Assembly (NCBI GenBank): GCA_017438945.1
Contig: JAFRUI010000022.1
Coordinates: forward strand, 86,744 to 150,743
DNA from: Bacteroidales bacterium
GTDB lineage: Bacteria; Bacteroidota; Bacteroidia; Bacteroidales; WCHB1-69
Length of the DNA stretch: 64,000 nucleotides
Direction: 5' to 3'
Every line of letters begins with the position of its first letter. Positions within the stretch are counted from its first letter, which is position 1. The position numbers and the translations under genes are program-made. Of this stretch, positions 19,317-28,388 are shown in pieces. Below the pieces are notes generated by a model. That model did not search any database. It was not told the DNA's origin and saw nothing but the letters and a program-made list of their open reading frames with translations.

Positions 19317-20637
19317 AAGTTTCTGCTTTTTGTTTTATTTGGTAACATTCGGTAGAAGTCTTGCACACTTTCCACCGCTCATCAGAACGTAAACCAATGA
19401 TCCATAAAATGTTATCTCCTGAACATAGAAGCCGGATTTTTTCTTTGGAGAAACGGTCTATCTTGTGGTCAGTGAAATAGTCGCTGAGCTTTTGGCGGCC
19501 TTTTCCGCCGAGCGGGTAAAAGAAGTCGCCATGCTGCCACGGACGGATCTGCAACGGAAAGACGAGCTTTTCTTTAGGGATATAAAGAGTGTCCGGACTT
19601 TTCTCAAAGACCATATCTTTGTGATATTCAAACTCTTCCATCTCGAAATAGAGTTTTAGATTCTCCAAATTTTCTATTTCGATAATGTGGTTTTCTTCTT
19701 CATTTTTTGGTTTGACAATAAGAAAATCTCTGTCAACCAATAGGATATGGGTTTCCGAAAGAAAAAACTTGCCGGGTTTGAAATCGGTACTTTGAGCAAG
19801 TTTCAGACATGTGTCTGACGAAAAGCCAAAGCGGGTAAGTAGCTCATATAAAAGCAAATCCTTGTCTTCGCATTCGGCTAATCGGGTGCGACTGATGCAA
19901 CAACGGCTCCCTTCTATTGAGACTATTTTCTTTATTTCCGCTTCAATATGTTTCTGATAATAAGCGTATTGTTGCTGTAAAATATGTCGGGATCGCGTAT
20001 TGGTTTGTAAAAACTGCGGGTTGAGGATTTCCAGTTGTGGGATCACAGAATGGCGGATGCGGTTACGTGCAATTCGCTCATCATGATTAGTGTAATCTTC
20101 GACGTATCTAAGATGATGGTTTTCCGCATATTGTCGGATTTCTTGAGCTGTAAAAACCAGCATTGGGCGGATGATTTTGCCGTTCACGGGCGGGATGCCG
20201 CACAGACCTTTGAGTCCGGTGCCCCGACAGAGGTTGAGAAGTTGCGTTTCGGTGGCGTCGCTAGCTTGGTGTGCGGTGACAAGGTGGTCGAAGTCGTCCA
20301 TGATTTCCGAAAACCAGTTGTATCGTAGCTCCCGGGCGACCATCTCCACTGATTTTCCGGAGTTTTTCTGAATTTCCAGCGTGTCGAATTCACGAATGAA
20401 TAAAGGGACCTGCCAATGTTCAGCGGTTTCTTTCACGAACTGCATGTCACGGTCGGAGTCTTTGCCGCGCAGGTGGAAGTTGCAGTGTGCCATGGCAAAT
20501 TGCAGGCCGGCATCATGAAACAGGGAAGCAGCGACGGTGGAATCCGCGCCGCCGCTGACTGCCACCAAGTAACGCTTCTGCATGGCGTTTCTGCCTGCCA
20601 GCGTGATTAATTTCTGCAAAAACCGTTTCAGCATCAT
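19309..20637 (-). CDS. tilS: tRNA(Ile)-lysidine synthetase
   Basis: Converts C34 of tRNA-Ile(CAU) to lysidine so that it reads AUA. 442 residues. The PP-loop SGGADST lies near residue 29, HCNFHLRGKDSDRD follows, and the tRNA-contact region has LLNLCRGTGLKGL and RIARNRIRHSVIP. The C-terminal domain (from about 360) has the LRPWQHGD-like sequence IRPWQHGDFFYPLGG. The start lies 2 bp after the preceding lipoprotein stop. Confidence 0.95.
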   Translation of the reverse strand: MMLKRFLQKLITLAGRNAMQKRYLVAVSGGADSTVAASLFHDAGLQFAMAHCNFHLRGKDSDRDMQFVKETAEHWQVPLFIREFDTLEIQKNSGKSVEMVARELRYNWFSEIMDDFDHLVTAHQASDATETQLLNLCRGTGLKGLCGIPPVNGKIIRPMLVFTAQEIRQYAENHHLRYVEDYTNHDERIARNRIRHSVIPQLEILNPQFLQTNTRSRHILQQQYAYYQKHIEAEIKKIVSIEGSRCCISRTRLAECEDKDLLLYELLTRFGFSSDTCLKLAQSTDFKPGKFFLSETHILLVDRDFLIVKPKNEEENHIIEIENLENLKLYFEMEEFEYHKDMVFEKSPDTLYIPKEKLVFPLQIRPWQHGDFFYPLGGKGRQKLSDYFTDHKIDRFSKEKIRLLCSGDNILWIIGLRSDERWKVCKTSTECYQIKQKAETYE

Positions 20638-20639
20638 TT

Positions 20640-21611
20640 TTATGATTCAAATTCCGAGCGGATCTTGAAATAGCGCCGGATTTCCATCTGCATATATTCA
20701 AAAGACCCAAAATGGATGTCTTTCGGAGTTTCATTCTTGCGCATCATCACCATGCCGGAGCTGGCGGGGTCAATATAAGGCAAAATGTCTGTTTCAAGTG
20801 AAAAAGTGAGTTCATAGTCGCGCACGATTACACGGTTATAATTACCGCTAACCTCTTCAAACAAAATGCCGTTTTCCTCACAGAATGCCTGTAGTTGGGG
20901 AATAGTTTCGTCCCAAAGTTCTGGTTTGTCGTTCGGGTTAAAATAGAAAATGACGGCATTATAGTCGGGCAGAGTGTCCACGTTTTCTGAAATCTCAAAG
21001 CGTCCTTCCTCATTGATGAAAAACTGTTCGACCAGATTAGATTTCCGATGGTATTTTTCAGGATTGTTGATGAAATCCTGTTTTGTGGCGTTGGATACGG
21101 AATGTATCCATTCGTATGCCTTCGAAGTGCGGAATTCTCCGTTGGGAAGACGCAATGTTTGCCATTTTTCGGTTTCCAGATTTTCATCCCGCTGGTTGGC
21201 GATGTTCATGGCGACGGGCAGCACATCGAGGATGCGTTGCGTGCCGAATCCGGAGGTGGTGATCAGATAACGCCATTCGCGGTTTTCCGATTGAAGTAGC
21301 CAAAGTTCACGCCCTTCCGGCAGCCGCTCGACGCATTCCACACCCCATTTTTCGGGAAAAACAACTTTGGCAGTCCATTTTTTCCCTTGAAAATGTTGGG
21401 CTTTTTCCAAAAAGGATTCCAAAACCTCTTCTTGTAACGGATATAAGGTTGTTTGGCTATGGACATCGGCCGTCAAGGTGTCCCGAATCACGTCCATAGG
21501 ATAAATCACATTTTCATCTGCCATATTTTGATTGTTTTTTCTTGATTGACAGTTTGTTAAAAAAACAATCAAGCAGAAGGCGATGGCAAAGGTTATGGGG
21601 TTTTGTTTCAT
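20640..21611 (-). CDS. Lipoprotein of unknown function
   Basis: 323 residues. The signal peptide ends in a lipobox with Cys20 (CLIVFLTNC), so it should be a lipoprotein. The rest is soluble, mixed alpha/beta, and rich in aromatic and charged residues; no domain is recognised. It heads a minus-strand operon with tilS, a membrane protein and sufS. Its promoter (21626-21633) lies only 15 bp before the start, so the leader is very short. Confidence 0.8.
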   Translation of the reverse strand: MKQNPITFAIAFCLIVFLTNCQSRKNNQNMADENVIYPMDVIRDTLTADVHSQTTLYPLQEEVLESFLEKAQHFQGKKWTAKVVFPEKWGVECVERLPEGRELWLLQSENREWRYLITTSGFGTQRILDVLPVAMNIANQRDENLETEKWQTLRLPNGEFRTSKAYEWIHSVSNATKQDFINNPEKYHRKSNLVEQFFINEEGRFEISENVDTLPDYNAVIFYFNPNDKPELWDETIPQLQAFCEENGILFEEVSGNYNRVIVRDYELTFSLETDILPYIDPASSGMVMMRKNETPKDIHFGSFEYMQMEIRRYFKIRSEFES

Positions 21612-21625
21612 TTTGAAATTTTTCG

Positions 21626-21633
21626 CAAAGATA
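21626..21633 (-). promoter_or_regulatory. -7 element of the lipoprotein-tilS-sufS operon
   Basis: TATCTTTG on the minus strand, in the 34-bp gap between folP and the lipoprotein gene; expected leader about 8-10 nt. Confidence 0.6.
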
Positions 21634-21645
21634 GTATTTTTAAGG

Positions 21646-22464
21646 TTAGAAGGTTAGGAGGGATACGATCTTCCGCACTTCCACGGCTTCTTTTACGTCA
21701 TGGACACGAAGGATATCAGCTCCTTTCATCAGTGCCACGGTGTTCAGCGCAGTGGTGCCGTTGAGTGCGTTGTCAGGAGTTGTGTCAAGTAATTTGTATA
21801 TCATGGACTTACGGGATATCCCGACCAAAACAGGATGGCCAAGTTCATGGAACACTTGCAAATTCTTCATCAGAAAATAGTTCTGTTCCAGCGTTTTGCC
21901 AAATCCAAAGCCAGGGTCGATGATAATGTCGTGGACGTGATGTGCATGCAGTTTCTCAATTTGTCGACCAAAAAACTGAAGCATTTCAGCCAGAATGTCT
22001 TCATATTCCGTATGTTGCTGCATGACAGATGGTTTGGCGGTTGTATGCATCAGGCAATAGGGAACTTGTAGTTTGCCGACAGCGGGAATCATGTTGGTGT
22101 CGAACGTTCCGCCGGAGATGTCGTTGATCATGTCGGCGCCGGCTTCCACTGCGGCCACGGCCACGGATGCCCGGTAGGTGTCGATGGAGAGCGTGGAGTC
22201 GGGAAATCGATCACGAATGATATTAACTGCCGAAACGATTCTGGAAATTTCTTCTTCTTCTGGTATTTCCAATGCATTCGGTCGGGTGGACATGGCTCCG
22301 ATGTCGATGATGTTGCCACCTTCTGTGAGGATCTGTTCCGCACGACGCAGAATGTTCTTTTCCGTCATGTAGCGTCCACCATCGTAAAAAGAGTCTTCCG
22401 TGACATTCAGGATGCCCATGATGATGGGCGTCGTTGAAAAAAGTTTTTTGTTGAAGTTGTACAT
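21646..22464 (-). CDS. folP: Dihydropteroate synthase
   Basis: Joins p-aminobenzoate to hydroxymethyldihydropterin diphosphate in folate synthesis; target of sulfonamides. 272 residues. Seen: GILNVTEDSFYDGG near residue 18, IDIGAMSTRP, SIDTYRASVA, INDISGG, DPGFGFGKT and GISRKSMI: all the pterin and phosphate-loop motifs in order. It ends 34 bp before the lipoprotein operon, whose promoter lies in that gap. Confidence 0.96.
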   Translation of the reverse strand: MYNFNKKLFSTTPIIMGILNVTEDSFYDGGRYMTEKNILRRAEQILTEGGNIIDIGAMSTRPNALEIPEEEEISRIVSAVNIIRDRFPDSTLSIDTYRASVAVAAVEAGADMINDISGGTFDTNMIPAVGKLQVPYCLMHTTAKPSVMQQHTEYEDILAEMLQFFGRQIEKLHAHHVHDIIIDPGFGFGKTLEQNYFLMKNLQVFHELGHPVLVGISRKSMIYKLLDTTPDNALNGTTALNTVALMKGADILRVHDVKEAVEVRKIVSLLTF

Positions 22465-22469
22465 TATGG

Positions 22470-22541
22470 TTATTAGCTATTCGCTTTTGGCAATTAGCTT
22501 ATGGCCAATAGTTAATAGGTTAAGGCCAAAGGCTAAAAACC
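22470..22541. repeat. 7-bp tandem array, both orientations of the CTATTGG family
   Basis: About nine units in register. The first half runs as CTATTCG, CTTTTGG, CAATTAG, CTTATGG; the second half is the reverse complement type (CCAATAG, TTAATAG, GTTAAGG, CCAAAGG). The array can fold on itself. It lies between the T9SS gene's terminator and the folP start. Confidence 0.8.
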
Positions 22542-22573
22542 AAAGAGGGACAGTCTCTCGACCATCCCTCTTT
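22542..22573 (-). terminator. Terminator of the T9SS cargo gene
   Basis: 9-bp perfect stem AAAGAGGGA / TCCCTCTTT, loop 14 nt. On the minus strand it is followed by GGTTTTTAG. It lies 25 bp after the stop at 22598. Confidence 0.75.
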
Positions 22574-22597
22574 ATAACAATATAATATCAGTCAAAA

Positions 22598-23905
22598 TTA
22601 TTTCACAACAACTTTGGTGGTGTTCACTTTACCATTTTGGTTCACTTTGAGCATATAAACGCCGCTGCGCAGGTTAGCCACGCTCACGTTCGTGCTGCCC
22701 GTGAAGGTTTCACTGTAAACCTGTTGGCCAACAATGTTGAACAGTTGGATAGTGGCTTTTTCGTCATTACCCGTGTTAACGGTGAAGTTGTTGGTGGCAG
22801 GGTTCGGGTAAACCGTCAGATTGGTTTTTTCAATTTCGGGAACATTCACGGTTTCGCAATCGTTGCAGGTCACGAGAAGAGAAATCCACGGTTTCGGGTT
22901 GCTACTCCAGAACATATTCGGTTGATAGACGTTGTAGAAATAGCTACCTGCTCTGAAGTTGTCAGCGTCATGGAAAAGACCGACTTGGTAGTCTTCAAGA
23001 ACTTGAGGAGTGCCCCAGGTGCCATCATATCCTTCGCGGGGATCGCCGTACAAGGCGGTTCTGAACGTGTTCAGGTCAGTGCCGATGATAGAGTTGGGGG
23101 TTCTTGCATTTCCAGGAATGAAAGTGACGGTGACAGCCATCTGTTTTTGGGTAAGGTTGGAAAGGCCTTCCGGAGTGGGGAGAGTGAGGTAATAGAAAAC
23201 CTCTTCACCATTCTCATCAACGGTGATATCATCAGCCGTCAACGGGATTTTATCATAGATAATGGTGGATTGATCCAATGTGTTGGTGAAGCCAGAGGTC
23301 GTTGTGCAGGTGTTGCTGGCGAGGAATGTCGAGTGGTTGAACGGAAGAGCGGGCATGATGAAGACATTACCATCAGCTTGGGTGCTGAGGACGCGGACAT
23401 CTTCCTCGGGATCGAAGCCAACAATGTAGGAGATAGCAACGGTATCCACCACGTCAGCAGCCACATTTGTACCACGCATATAGCTGAAAATCATCTGGAT
23501 AGAGTCCACGGAATAAGAATTGGCAGAGGGCATGTAAGGAACATTTTCGGGAGCACCGGTGAAATTATACATCTCGTCCCAGCATGAATGTGACCAATCA
23601 TAAACTTGACCCACAGAGCAGAATTGCAAGATATCGTAACCATCTTCGAAAGCGTATAAACCAAGGGTGTCGCATTGGATTGGGGGTGCGAAACCGGAAA
23701 GATCTACTCCGTAGAAAGAGCCGGCGTCCTCAATAAGGTTGAACCAAAATGAGTTCGTGGCCTTTTGAGGGTTTGCTTTCGAAGATTTCCCTTTGATGAC
23801 AAGAGGAGTGCCATCAGTTTTCACCACCTTTTGCGTGTTGGTGATTTGGGCAAAGCTCACTGAAACAATCAGTAAGGCAGCCAATAAAACATAAAACTTT
23901 TTCAT
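22598..23905 (-). CDS. Secreted protein with T9SS type A sorting domain
   Basis: 435 residues. Signal peptide 1-20 (VSVSFAQ). The central part, rich in beta strands and Asp/Asn, is not a domain I recognise; cysteine pairs occur in NTCTTTSGF and LVTCNDCE. The C-terminal 75 residues are a clear T9SS sorting domain (NLTVYPNPATNNF, LFNIVGQQVYS, LRSGVYMLKV), so the protein crosses the outer membrane and is anchored or released at the surface. Similar to adhesin-like or cleaved-surface proteins; function unknown. Confidence 0.88.
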   Translation of the reverse strand: MKKFYVLLAALLIVSVSFAQITNTQKVVKTDGTPLVIKGKSSKANPQKATNSFWFNLIEDAGSFYGVDLSGFAPPIQCDTLGLYAFEDGYDILQFCSVGQVYDWSHSCWDEMYNFTGAPENVPYMPSANSYSVDSIQMIFSYMRGTNVAADVVDTVAISYIVGFDPEEDVRVLSTQADGNVFIMPALPFNHSTFLASNTCTTTSGFTNTLDQSTIIYDKIPLTADDITVDENGEEVFYYLTLPTPEGLSNLTQKQMAVTVTFIPGNARTPNSIIGTDLNTFRTALYGDPREGYDGTWGTPQVLEDYQVGLFHDADNFRAGSYFYNVYQPNMFWSSNPKPWISLLVTCNDCETVNVPEIEKTNLTVYPNPATNNFTVNTGNDEKATIQLFNIVGQQVYSETFTGSTNVSVANLRSGVYMLKVNQNGKVNTTKVVVK

Positions 23906-23953
23906 TTTTAATTAATTAGGTTTATAAAATTTTTGGTTTATTCAATTTGGCTG

Positions 23954-23961
23954 CAAAAATA
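23954..23961 (-). promoter_or_regulatory. -7 element of the T9SS cargo gene
   Basis: TATTTTTG on the minus strand, 49 bp before the start at 23905. The gap 23906-24226 holds only this and the divergent rho promoter; the rest is AT-rich with no other signal. Confidence 0.6.
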
Positions 23962-24078
23962 ATGTTTTTATGGTTTATTCGGAAAAAAATTTTCATAAAA
24001 ATTCTTAATAGTGTTTTGTTTATAAATTCAAGTGTTTGAAGACCTTTTTTTATCGGAAAGAAAAAATCACCAATAGGG

Positions 24079-24108
24079 TTGACAGTATTAAGAAATATTG
24101 TATTTTTG
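24079..24108 (+). promoter_or_regulatory. rho promoter
   Basis: TTG (24079-24081), 19 bp, then TATTTTTG (24101-24108): full Bacteroidota consensus. The leader is about 110 nt, long enough for the autoregulation known for rho in other bacteria, but no structure was identified. Confidence 0.75.
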
Positions 24109-24226
24109 CACCGCTTTTCATAAAGACGTTTTGTGACGGAAAGACAGAGGGGTGCCGATTCAAATAAAAGAATCCGTTACATTAATCCAGTACAAATTTT
24201 AATGGTTCAAAGACAAAATTAAAAGT

Positions 24227-26131
24227 ATGTCAGATATTATCGAAAACAAACCCAGAAGAAGAAGAATTATAAGAGGTGGTGAAAGTTTATTGGCCACTTC
24301 CAATGAGACGAAAATGAAAGACAAAGCCCGCGTTGTGGAAAAGAAAAGCATTCCTTTATTTAATACAAAAACGCAAAAGGCGACGGATGTTGTTGAGACT
24401 ACGGTGGGAAAAACTGAACCCGAGGATGTTGTGATGTTTGCGAATCCGCTTCCGGAAAATGACCTCCCAAAACCTTCCCGCACCAGAAAAGTGAAAAACG
24501 CTGTGGTCGCTTCCGAAAACACAAATGAGGATTCAACAGCCGCCGCTCCCGAAAAAAAACGCCGCGGGCGTCCCAAAAAACAGATGGTGGTGGATAATCC
24601 AGAACCTGTCGAAGAAAAGGTTCTGGAGCTGAAACCGGAAACACAAGAAAATCAGTATCTTAACCAATTCTCGCTTTTTAACGAAGAGCCCGAAGACACC
24701 CAAGTTGAAAGCGCCGATTTGAATAAATCTCAGGAAAATACAACGCAAGAACGCCCGAAATCGAAAAAGAAGACCAAAACATCTAAGGAAAACCAAGAAG
24801 AAGCACAAAACGATGTTGTGGAGAAACCACGTCGCGGACGTCCTAAGAAAAAAGTTGACAAAGAGGCGGAAGAGGTGATGCCAGAAGAGAAAAAGGAAAA
24901 ACCTCACCACAAAGGCGGCAAAGACAAGGAAGTGAATGAAGAGATCGCTGCCGAAGAGACCCCCGCCAACAAGGTGGAAGAATCGTTGCCCCCTTATTTG
25001 GCTAACGCCCAGTATGACGGATCCGTCATGGCCGAAGGCGTGCTCGAAATCACCAGCGAGAACTGCGGATTCCTCCGTTCTTCGGACTACAACTATCTCT
25101 CTTCCCCCGATGACATCTACGTCTCCATGTCGCAGATCAAACTCTTTGGTCTCAAAAACGGAGATACCGTCTATGGTGCCATTCGTCCGCCGAAACCTGG
25201 CGAAAAATACTTCCCGCTGACTAAAATTGACAAGATCAATGGCTGCCTGCCGGAAGAAATCCGCGACCGTATCCCATTCGACTACCTCACCCCGATGTTC
25301 CCGGACGAGAAAATCAACATCACCGGTCATCCCGGCTGCAAGCTCTCCACCCGTATCATCGACCTCTTCGCCCCTATAGGCAAGGGTCAGCGTGGTTTGA
25401 TTGTGGCACAGCCGAAAACGGGTAAAACGGTGTTGTTGAAGGACATAGCAAATGCCATTGCTTATAATCACCCTGAAATTTACCTTATCATCCTGCTTAT
25501 CGACGAACGTCCTGAAGAGGTCACCGATATGCAGCGCAGTGTGAACGCTGAGGTGATTTCCTCCACCTTCGATGAACCGGCGGAACGTCACGTCAAAATC
25601 GCCAACATGGTGCTTGACAAGGCGAAGCGCATGGTGGAGTGCGGTCACGATGTCTGCATCCTGCTCGACTCCATCACCCGTCTGGCCCGCGCCTTCAACA
25701 CGATGGCGCCCGCATCCGGCAAGGTGCTCTCCGGTGGTGTTGAGGCCAACGCTTTGCAGAAGCCCAAACGCTTCTTCGGCGCAGCCCGTAATGTGGAGAA
25801 CGGCGGCTCCCTGACCATCATCTCCACCGCACTGATAGACACGGGTTCCCGTATGGATGAGGTGATCTTCGAGGAGTTCAAGGGAACCGGCAACATGGAG
25901 CTCCAGCTTGACCGCAAGCTCTCCAATAAACGCATCTATCCCGCTGTCGATATCGTGGCTTCCAGCACGCGTCGCGATGACTTGTTGCAGGATGCCGCCA
26001 CGCTGCAGAAAGTGTGGATTCTGCGCAACCATATTGCCGATATGACAACTATTGAAGCTATGAATTTGATAATCAGCAATATGGAAGACACCAAGAACAA
26101 TGAAGAGTTCTTGAATTCTATGAACGGTTAA
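24227..26131 (+). CDS. rho: Transcription termination factor Rho
   Basis: RNA-dependent ATPase that ends transcription. 634 residues against about 420 in E. coli: residues 1-260 are a charged, low-complexity extension with two AT-hook-like cores (RRGRPKKQ near 107 and RRGRPKKK near 205) and an Arg-rich start. Then the cold-shock RNA-binding domain ([20 protein letters not shown]), Walker A AQPKTGKT near residue 400, [13 protein letters not shown] and the Q/R-loop region. Long extensions are common in Bacteroidota Rho. Confidence 0.96.
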   Translation: MSDIIENKPRRRRIIRGGESLLATSNETKMKDKARVVEKKSIPLFNTKTQKATDVVETTVGKTEPEDVVMFANPLPENDLPKPSRTRKVKNAVVASENTNEDSTAAAPEKKRRGRPKKQMVVDNPEPVEEKVLELKPETQENQYLNQFSLFNEEPEDTQVESADLNKSQENTTQERPKSKKKTKTSKENQEEAQNDVVEKPRRGRPKKKVDKEAEEVMPEEKKEKPHHKGGKDKEVNEEIAAEETPANKVEESLPPYLANAQYDGSVMAEGVLEITSENCGFLRSSDYNYLSSPDDIYVSMSQIKLFGLKNGDTVYGAIRPPKPGEKYFPLTKIDKINGCLPEEIRDRIPFDYLTPMFPDEKINITGHPGCKLSTRIIDLFAPIGKGQRGLIVAQPKTGKTVLLKDIANAIAYNHPEIYLIILLIDERPEEVTDMQRSVNAEVISSTFDEPAERHVKIANMVLDKAKRMVECGHDVCILLDSITRLARAFNTMAPASGKVLSGGVEANALQKPKRFFGAARNVENGGSLTIISTALIDTGSRMDEVIFEEFKGTGNMELQLDRKLSNKRIYPAVDIVASSTRRDDLLQDAATLQKVWILRNHIADMTTIEAMNLIISNMEDTKNNEEFLNSMNG

Positions 26132-26170
26132 TATTTCCGCGTATAACACGTCTTTGCGCGTATTTTTGTG

Positions 26171-27436
26171 ATGAAAAAGGCATTTTTTTCTCTAACCGTA
26201 CTTTTGTGCCTCGCATTGTCGTTGCGAGCGGACGTTTATACGCCTTTTCTTACCGAAGAACAATATTTACAACTGATTTGGGATACTATCGTTGATCGCT
26301 ATGACGTTGAGGGTCTGGAGTTTGTGGCTAACGACATGTCCCAAAAATTGAATGGTGCAATGTTGGTGGCAGTGCGCGACACGGTGTTGGTGGAACATGC
26401 CTACGGAGAGCTTCGCCTGACGGGTGAACCTCCGCGTTGCAATCCGGCGGAAGGCAATCAGATAACCGAAACCACGCTGTTCGATTTGGCCTCCATTTCC
26501 AAGCAATTTACGGCGGTAGCTGTGTTGCAGCTCTGTGCGCAAGGAAAAATCAGTCTTGAAGACACTATTACAGAATATTTTCCGAATCTTCCCTATAGCG
26601 GTGTGACTATCAAGCATCTGTTGTCGCATACTACAGGTATTCCAGAGTATTTCAAGTTCAAATATCCTGTATATGGATCTTCGGCGTTTGTTGATAATCA
26701 ACAGCTTTTGCGTGTATTAGAAAAGCAGAAATACGTCAAAACCTTCGCTACAGGCACTAAGTTTGAATATGTGAACACCAATTACGCAATTTTAGCTGCG
26801 TTGGTGGCGAAAGTGTCCGGCAAATCGTTTGAAGAATATGTTCACGAGAATATTTTTAAACCAGCCGGGATGAAAAACACCTGCTTTTTCACGGAATTGG
26901 TAGGTATTGATGCCAAACACGGGAAAAAGTATGCGGATGTGGATCCGAAAGCGGAAGATGTGGCTGTGCAACCGTTGCCATCGGATATTCCGATTGCCCG
27001 TGGGCACCGGAAGATGGCAGTCGTTGCCCGATATGACCGTTTGAACGGGGTGCTTGGCGACAAAGGGGTCTATTCTAACGTAGAGGATATGCTTTGCTGG
27101 GCCAATGCCCTGTTTATCGATTATAAAATTCTGCCGAAAGAGTGGGTGGACCTCGCCTCGCAGCGCGAAAACCAGCTCAAAGACGGCACCCTGCCTAAAA
27201 ACATTTACGGTTTCGGCTACCGCATTGAGGAGAGTCCCGAACACGGCAAACTCGTCTATCACGGCGGCCTTTGGAACGGATTCCAGAATCTTTTCCTCTA
27301 CCGCCCCTCCGACAACGTGATCATCATCTTTCTCAGCAACCTCTACAATAGAGCCCATGTCGGCCGTAGCGACCAAATGCTTAACATTCTCGATGGCATA
27401 CAGGAGGAAGCAACGGAAGAGGAAGAGCTTCAATAA
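26171..27436 (+). CDS. Secreted serine hydrolase, beta-lactamase/class C fold
   Basis: 421 residues from ATG 26171; a GTG directly before it is a less likely start. Signal peptide 1-18 (LALSLRADV). SxxK motif in LASISKQFT, YxN in YVNTNYAIL, and HGG in VYHGGLWNG near the C-terminus: the triad of penicillin-binding, esterase-type enzymes. Acts in the periplasm or at the surface, perhaps on peptidoglycan peptides or esters. It follows rho by 39 bp. Its stop codon lies in a short 7-bp repeat (27433-27446, ATAACCC/ATAACCA). Confidence 0.9.
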   Translation: MKKAFFSLTVLLCLALSLRADVYTPFLTEEQYLQLIWDTIVDRYDVEGLEFVANDMSQKLNGAMLVAVRDTVLVEHAYGELRLTGEPPRCNPAEGNQITETTLFDLASISKQFTAVAVLQLCAQGKISLEDTITEYFPNLPYSGVTIKHLLSHTTGIPEYFKFKYPVYGSSAFVDNQQLLRVLEKQKYVKTFATGTKFEYVNTNYAILAALVAKVSGKSFEEYVHENIFKPAGMKNTCFFTELVGIDAKHGKKYADVDPKAEDVAVQPLPSDIPIARGHRKMAVVARYDRLNGVLGDKGVYSNVEDMLCWANALFIDYKILPKEWVDLASQRENQLKDGTLPKNIYGFGYRIEESPEHGKLVYHGGLWNGFQNLFLYRPSDNVIIIFLSNLYNRAHVGRSDQMLNILDGIQEEATEEEELQ

Positions 27437-27453
27437 CCCATAACCATTATAAA

Positions 27454-28293
27454 ATGAACCATTACCCCGCTAACTATCATACCCATAGTCTTTACTGTGA
27501 CGGCAAAAGCACATTGGAAGAGCATGTGCGTGAGGCCGAGAAATGCGGACTCCTGCAGCTCGGTTTCTCTTCGCATTCCTCGGTGCCGTTTGAGAACAAT
27601 TTCGCCATTTCGGAGGAAAGAATCCCGGAATATGTAAAAGAAATAGACCATTTACAGCAGAAAACGGACATAACGTTGCTGAAATCGTTGGAATGCGAAT
27701 TTGTTCCAGGGATTACCAAGGATTTTGACGTTTGGCACACGACTTATAATCTCGACTACGTCATCGGAGGTGTGCATCTCGTGCGGCCGCCCCATGGCGA
27801 CGGACTTTGGTTCATTGACGGTTCCAAGCAAGAGATTTACGATAATGGTTTGCGGGATTTGTTCGACAACGACATCAAGGCGGCGGTCACCGCTTTTTGG
27901 GAGCAGACGTTTGAGATGCTGGAAACGCAGCATTTGGATATCATCGCCCATTTCGATAAAATCAAGATGCATAATCGCGATCGCTTTTTCACGGAAGATG
28001 AAAACTGGTATAAAACCTTGGCCGACAAGGCGATACAGTTGATTAAACGACACGATGTTATCATTGAGGTGAATACCCGTGGATTATACAAGAAGCGTTG
28101 CGACCATTTTTATCCCTCCACGGAACTGCTGATGAAAGCGCGCAAAGCTGATATTCCTGTGATTGTGAGCAGTGATGCGCACAAGGCGGAGGAGTTGACG
28201 CTGTTTGTGCCTGAGGCATTGGTGGAATTGCAACGCTGCGGTTTCGATCACACCGCACGGTTCGATGTAGAAAAAGGTAGGTTTGTGTATTAG
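27454..28293 (+). CDS. PHP-domain phosphatase, histidinol-phosphatase type
   Basis: 279 residues. The metal site of the PHP fold is visible: NYHTHSLYCDGKSTLEEH near residue 4, FSSHSSVPF, ECEFVPG, DIIAHFDKIK and VSSDAHKAEEL near the end. HisJ-type enzymes remove phosphate from histidinol phosphate; no other his gene is near, so another sugar or nucleotide phosphate substrate is possible. It begins 17 bp after the serine hydrolase. The stop TAG directly abuts a heptad array. Confidence 0.85.
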   Translation: MNHYPANYHTHSLYCDGKSTLEEHVREAEKCGLLQLGFSSHSSVPFENNFAISEERIPEYVKEIDHLQQKTDITLLKSLECEFVPGITKDFDVWHTTYNLDYVIGGVHLVRPPHGDGLWFIDGSKQEIYDNGLRDLFDNDIKAAVTAFWEQTFEMLETQHLDIIAHFDKIKMHNRDRFFTEDENWYKTLADKAIQLIKRHDVIIEVNTRGLYKKRCDHFYPSTELLMKARKADIPVIVSSDAHKAEELTLFVPEALVELQRCGFDHTARFDVEKGRFVY

Positions 28294-28356
28294 CTGTTGG
28301 CTATTGGCTTTTAGCTATTGGCTGTTGAACTTTGAACCTTGAACTTTGAACCTTTT
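28294..28356. repeat. 7-bp tandem array joining two families in one register
   Basis: Units: CTGTTGG, CTATTGG, CTTTTAG, CTATTGG, CTGTTGA, ACTTTGA, ACCTTGA, ACTTTGA, ACCTTTT. The first four or five belong to the CTATTGG family and the rest to the GAACTTT family, without a break in the 7-bp phase. It begins at the base after the preceding stop codon. Confidence 0.85.
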
Positions 28357-28368
28357 TTTGTACTTTTG
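28339..28368 (+). promoter_or_regulatory. Promoter of the CBS-domain gene, -33 inside a heptad array
   Basis: TTG 28339-28341 lies in the heptad array; 19 bp on is TACTTTTG (28361-28368). Leader about 15 nt. Confidence 0.7.
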
Positions 28369-28388
28369 CCGCACATAATGTACTGAAA

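Noticed and set aside
24533-26149. 538-codon open frame opposite rho
   Set aside because: It is antisense to a fully recognisable Rho with normal length; the frame is open because of Rho's codon use and the translation (Phe/Leu/Arg-rich) shows no domain.
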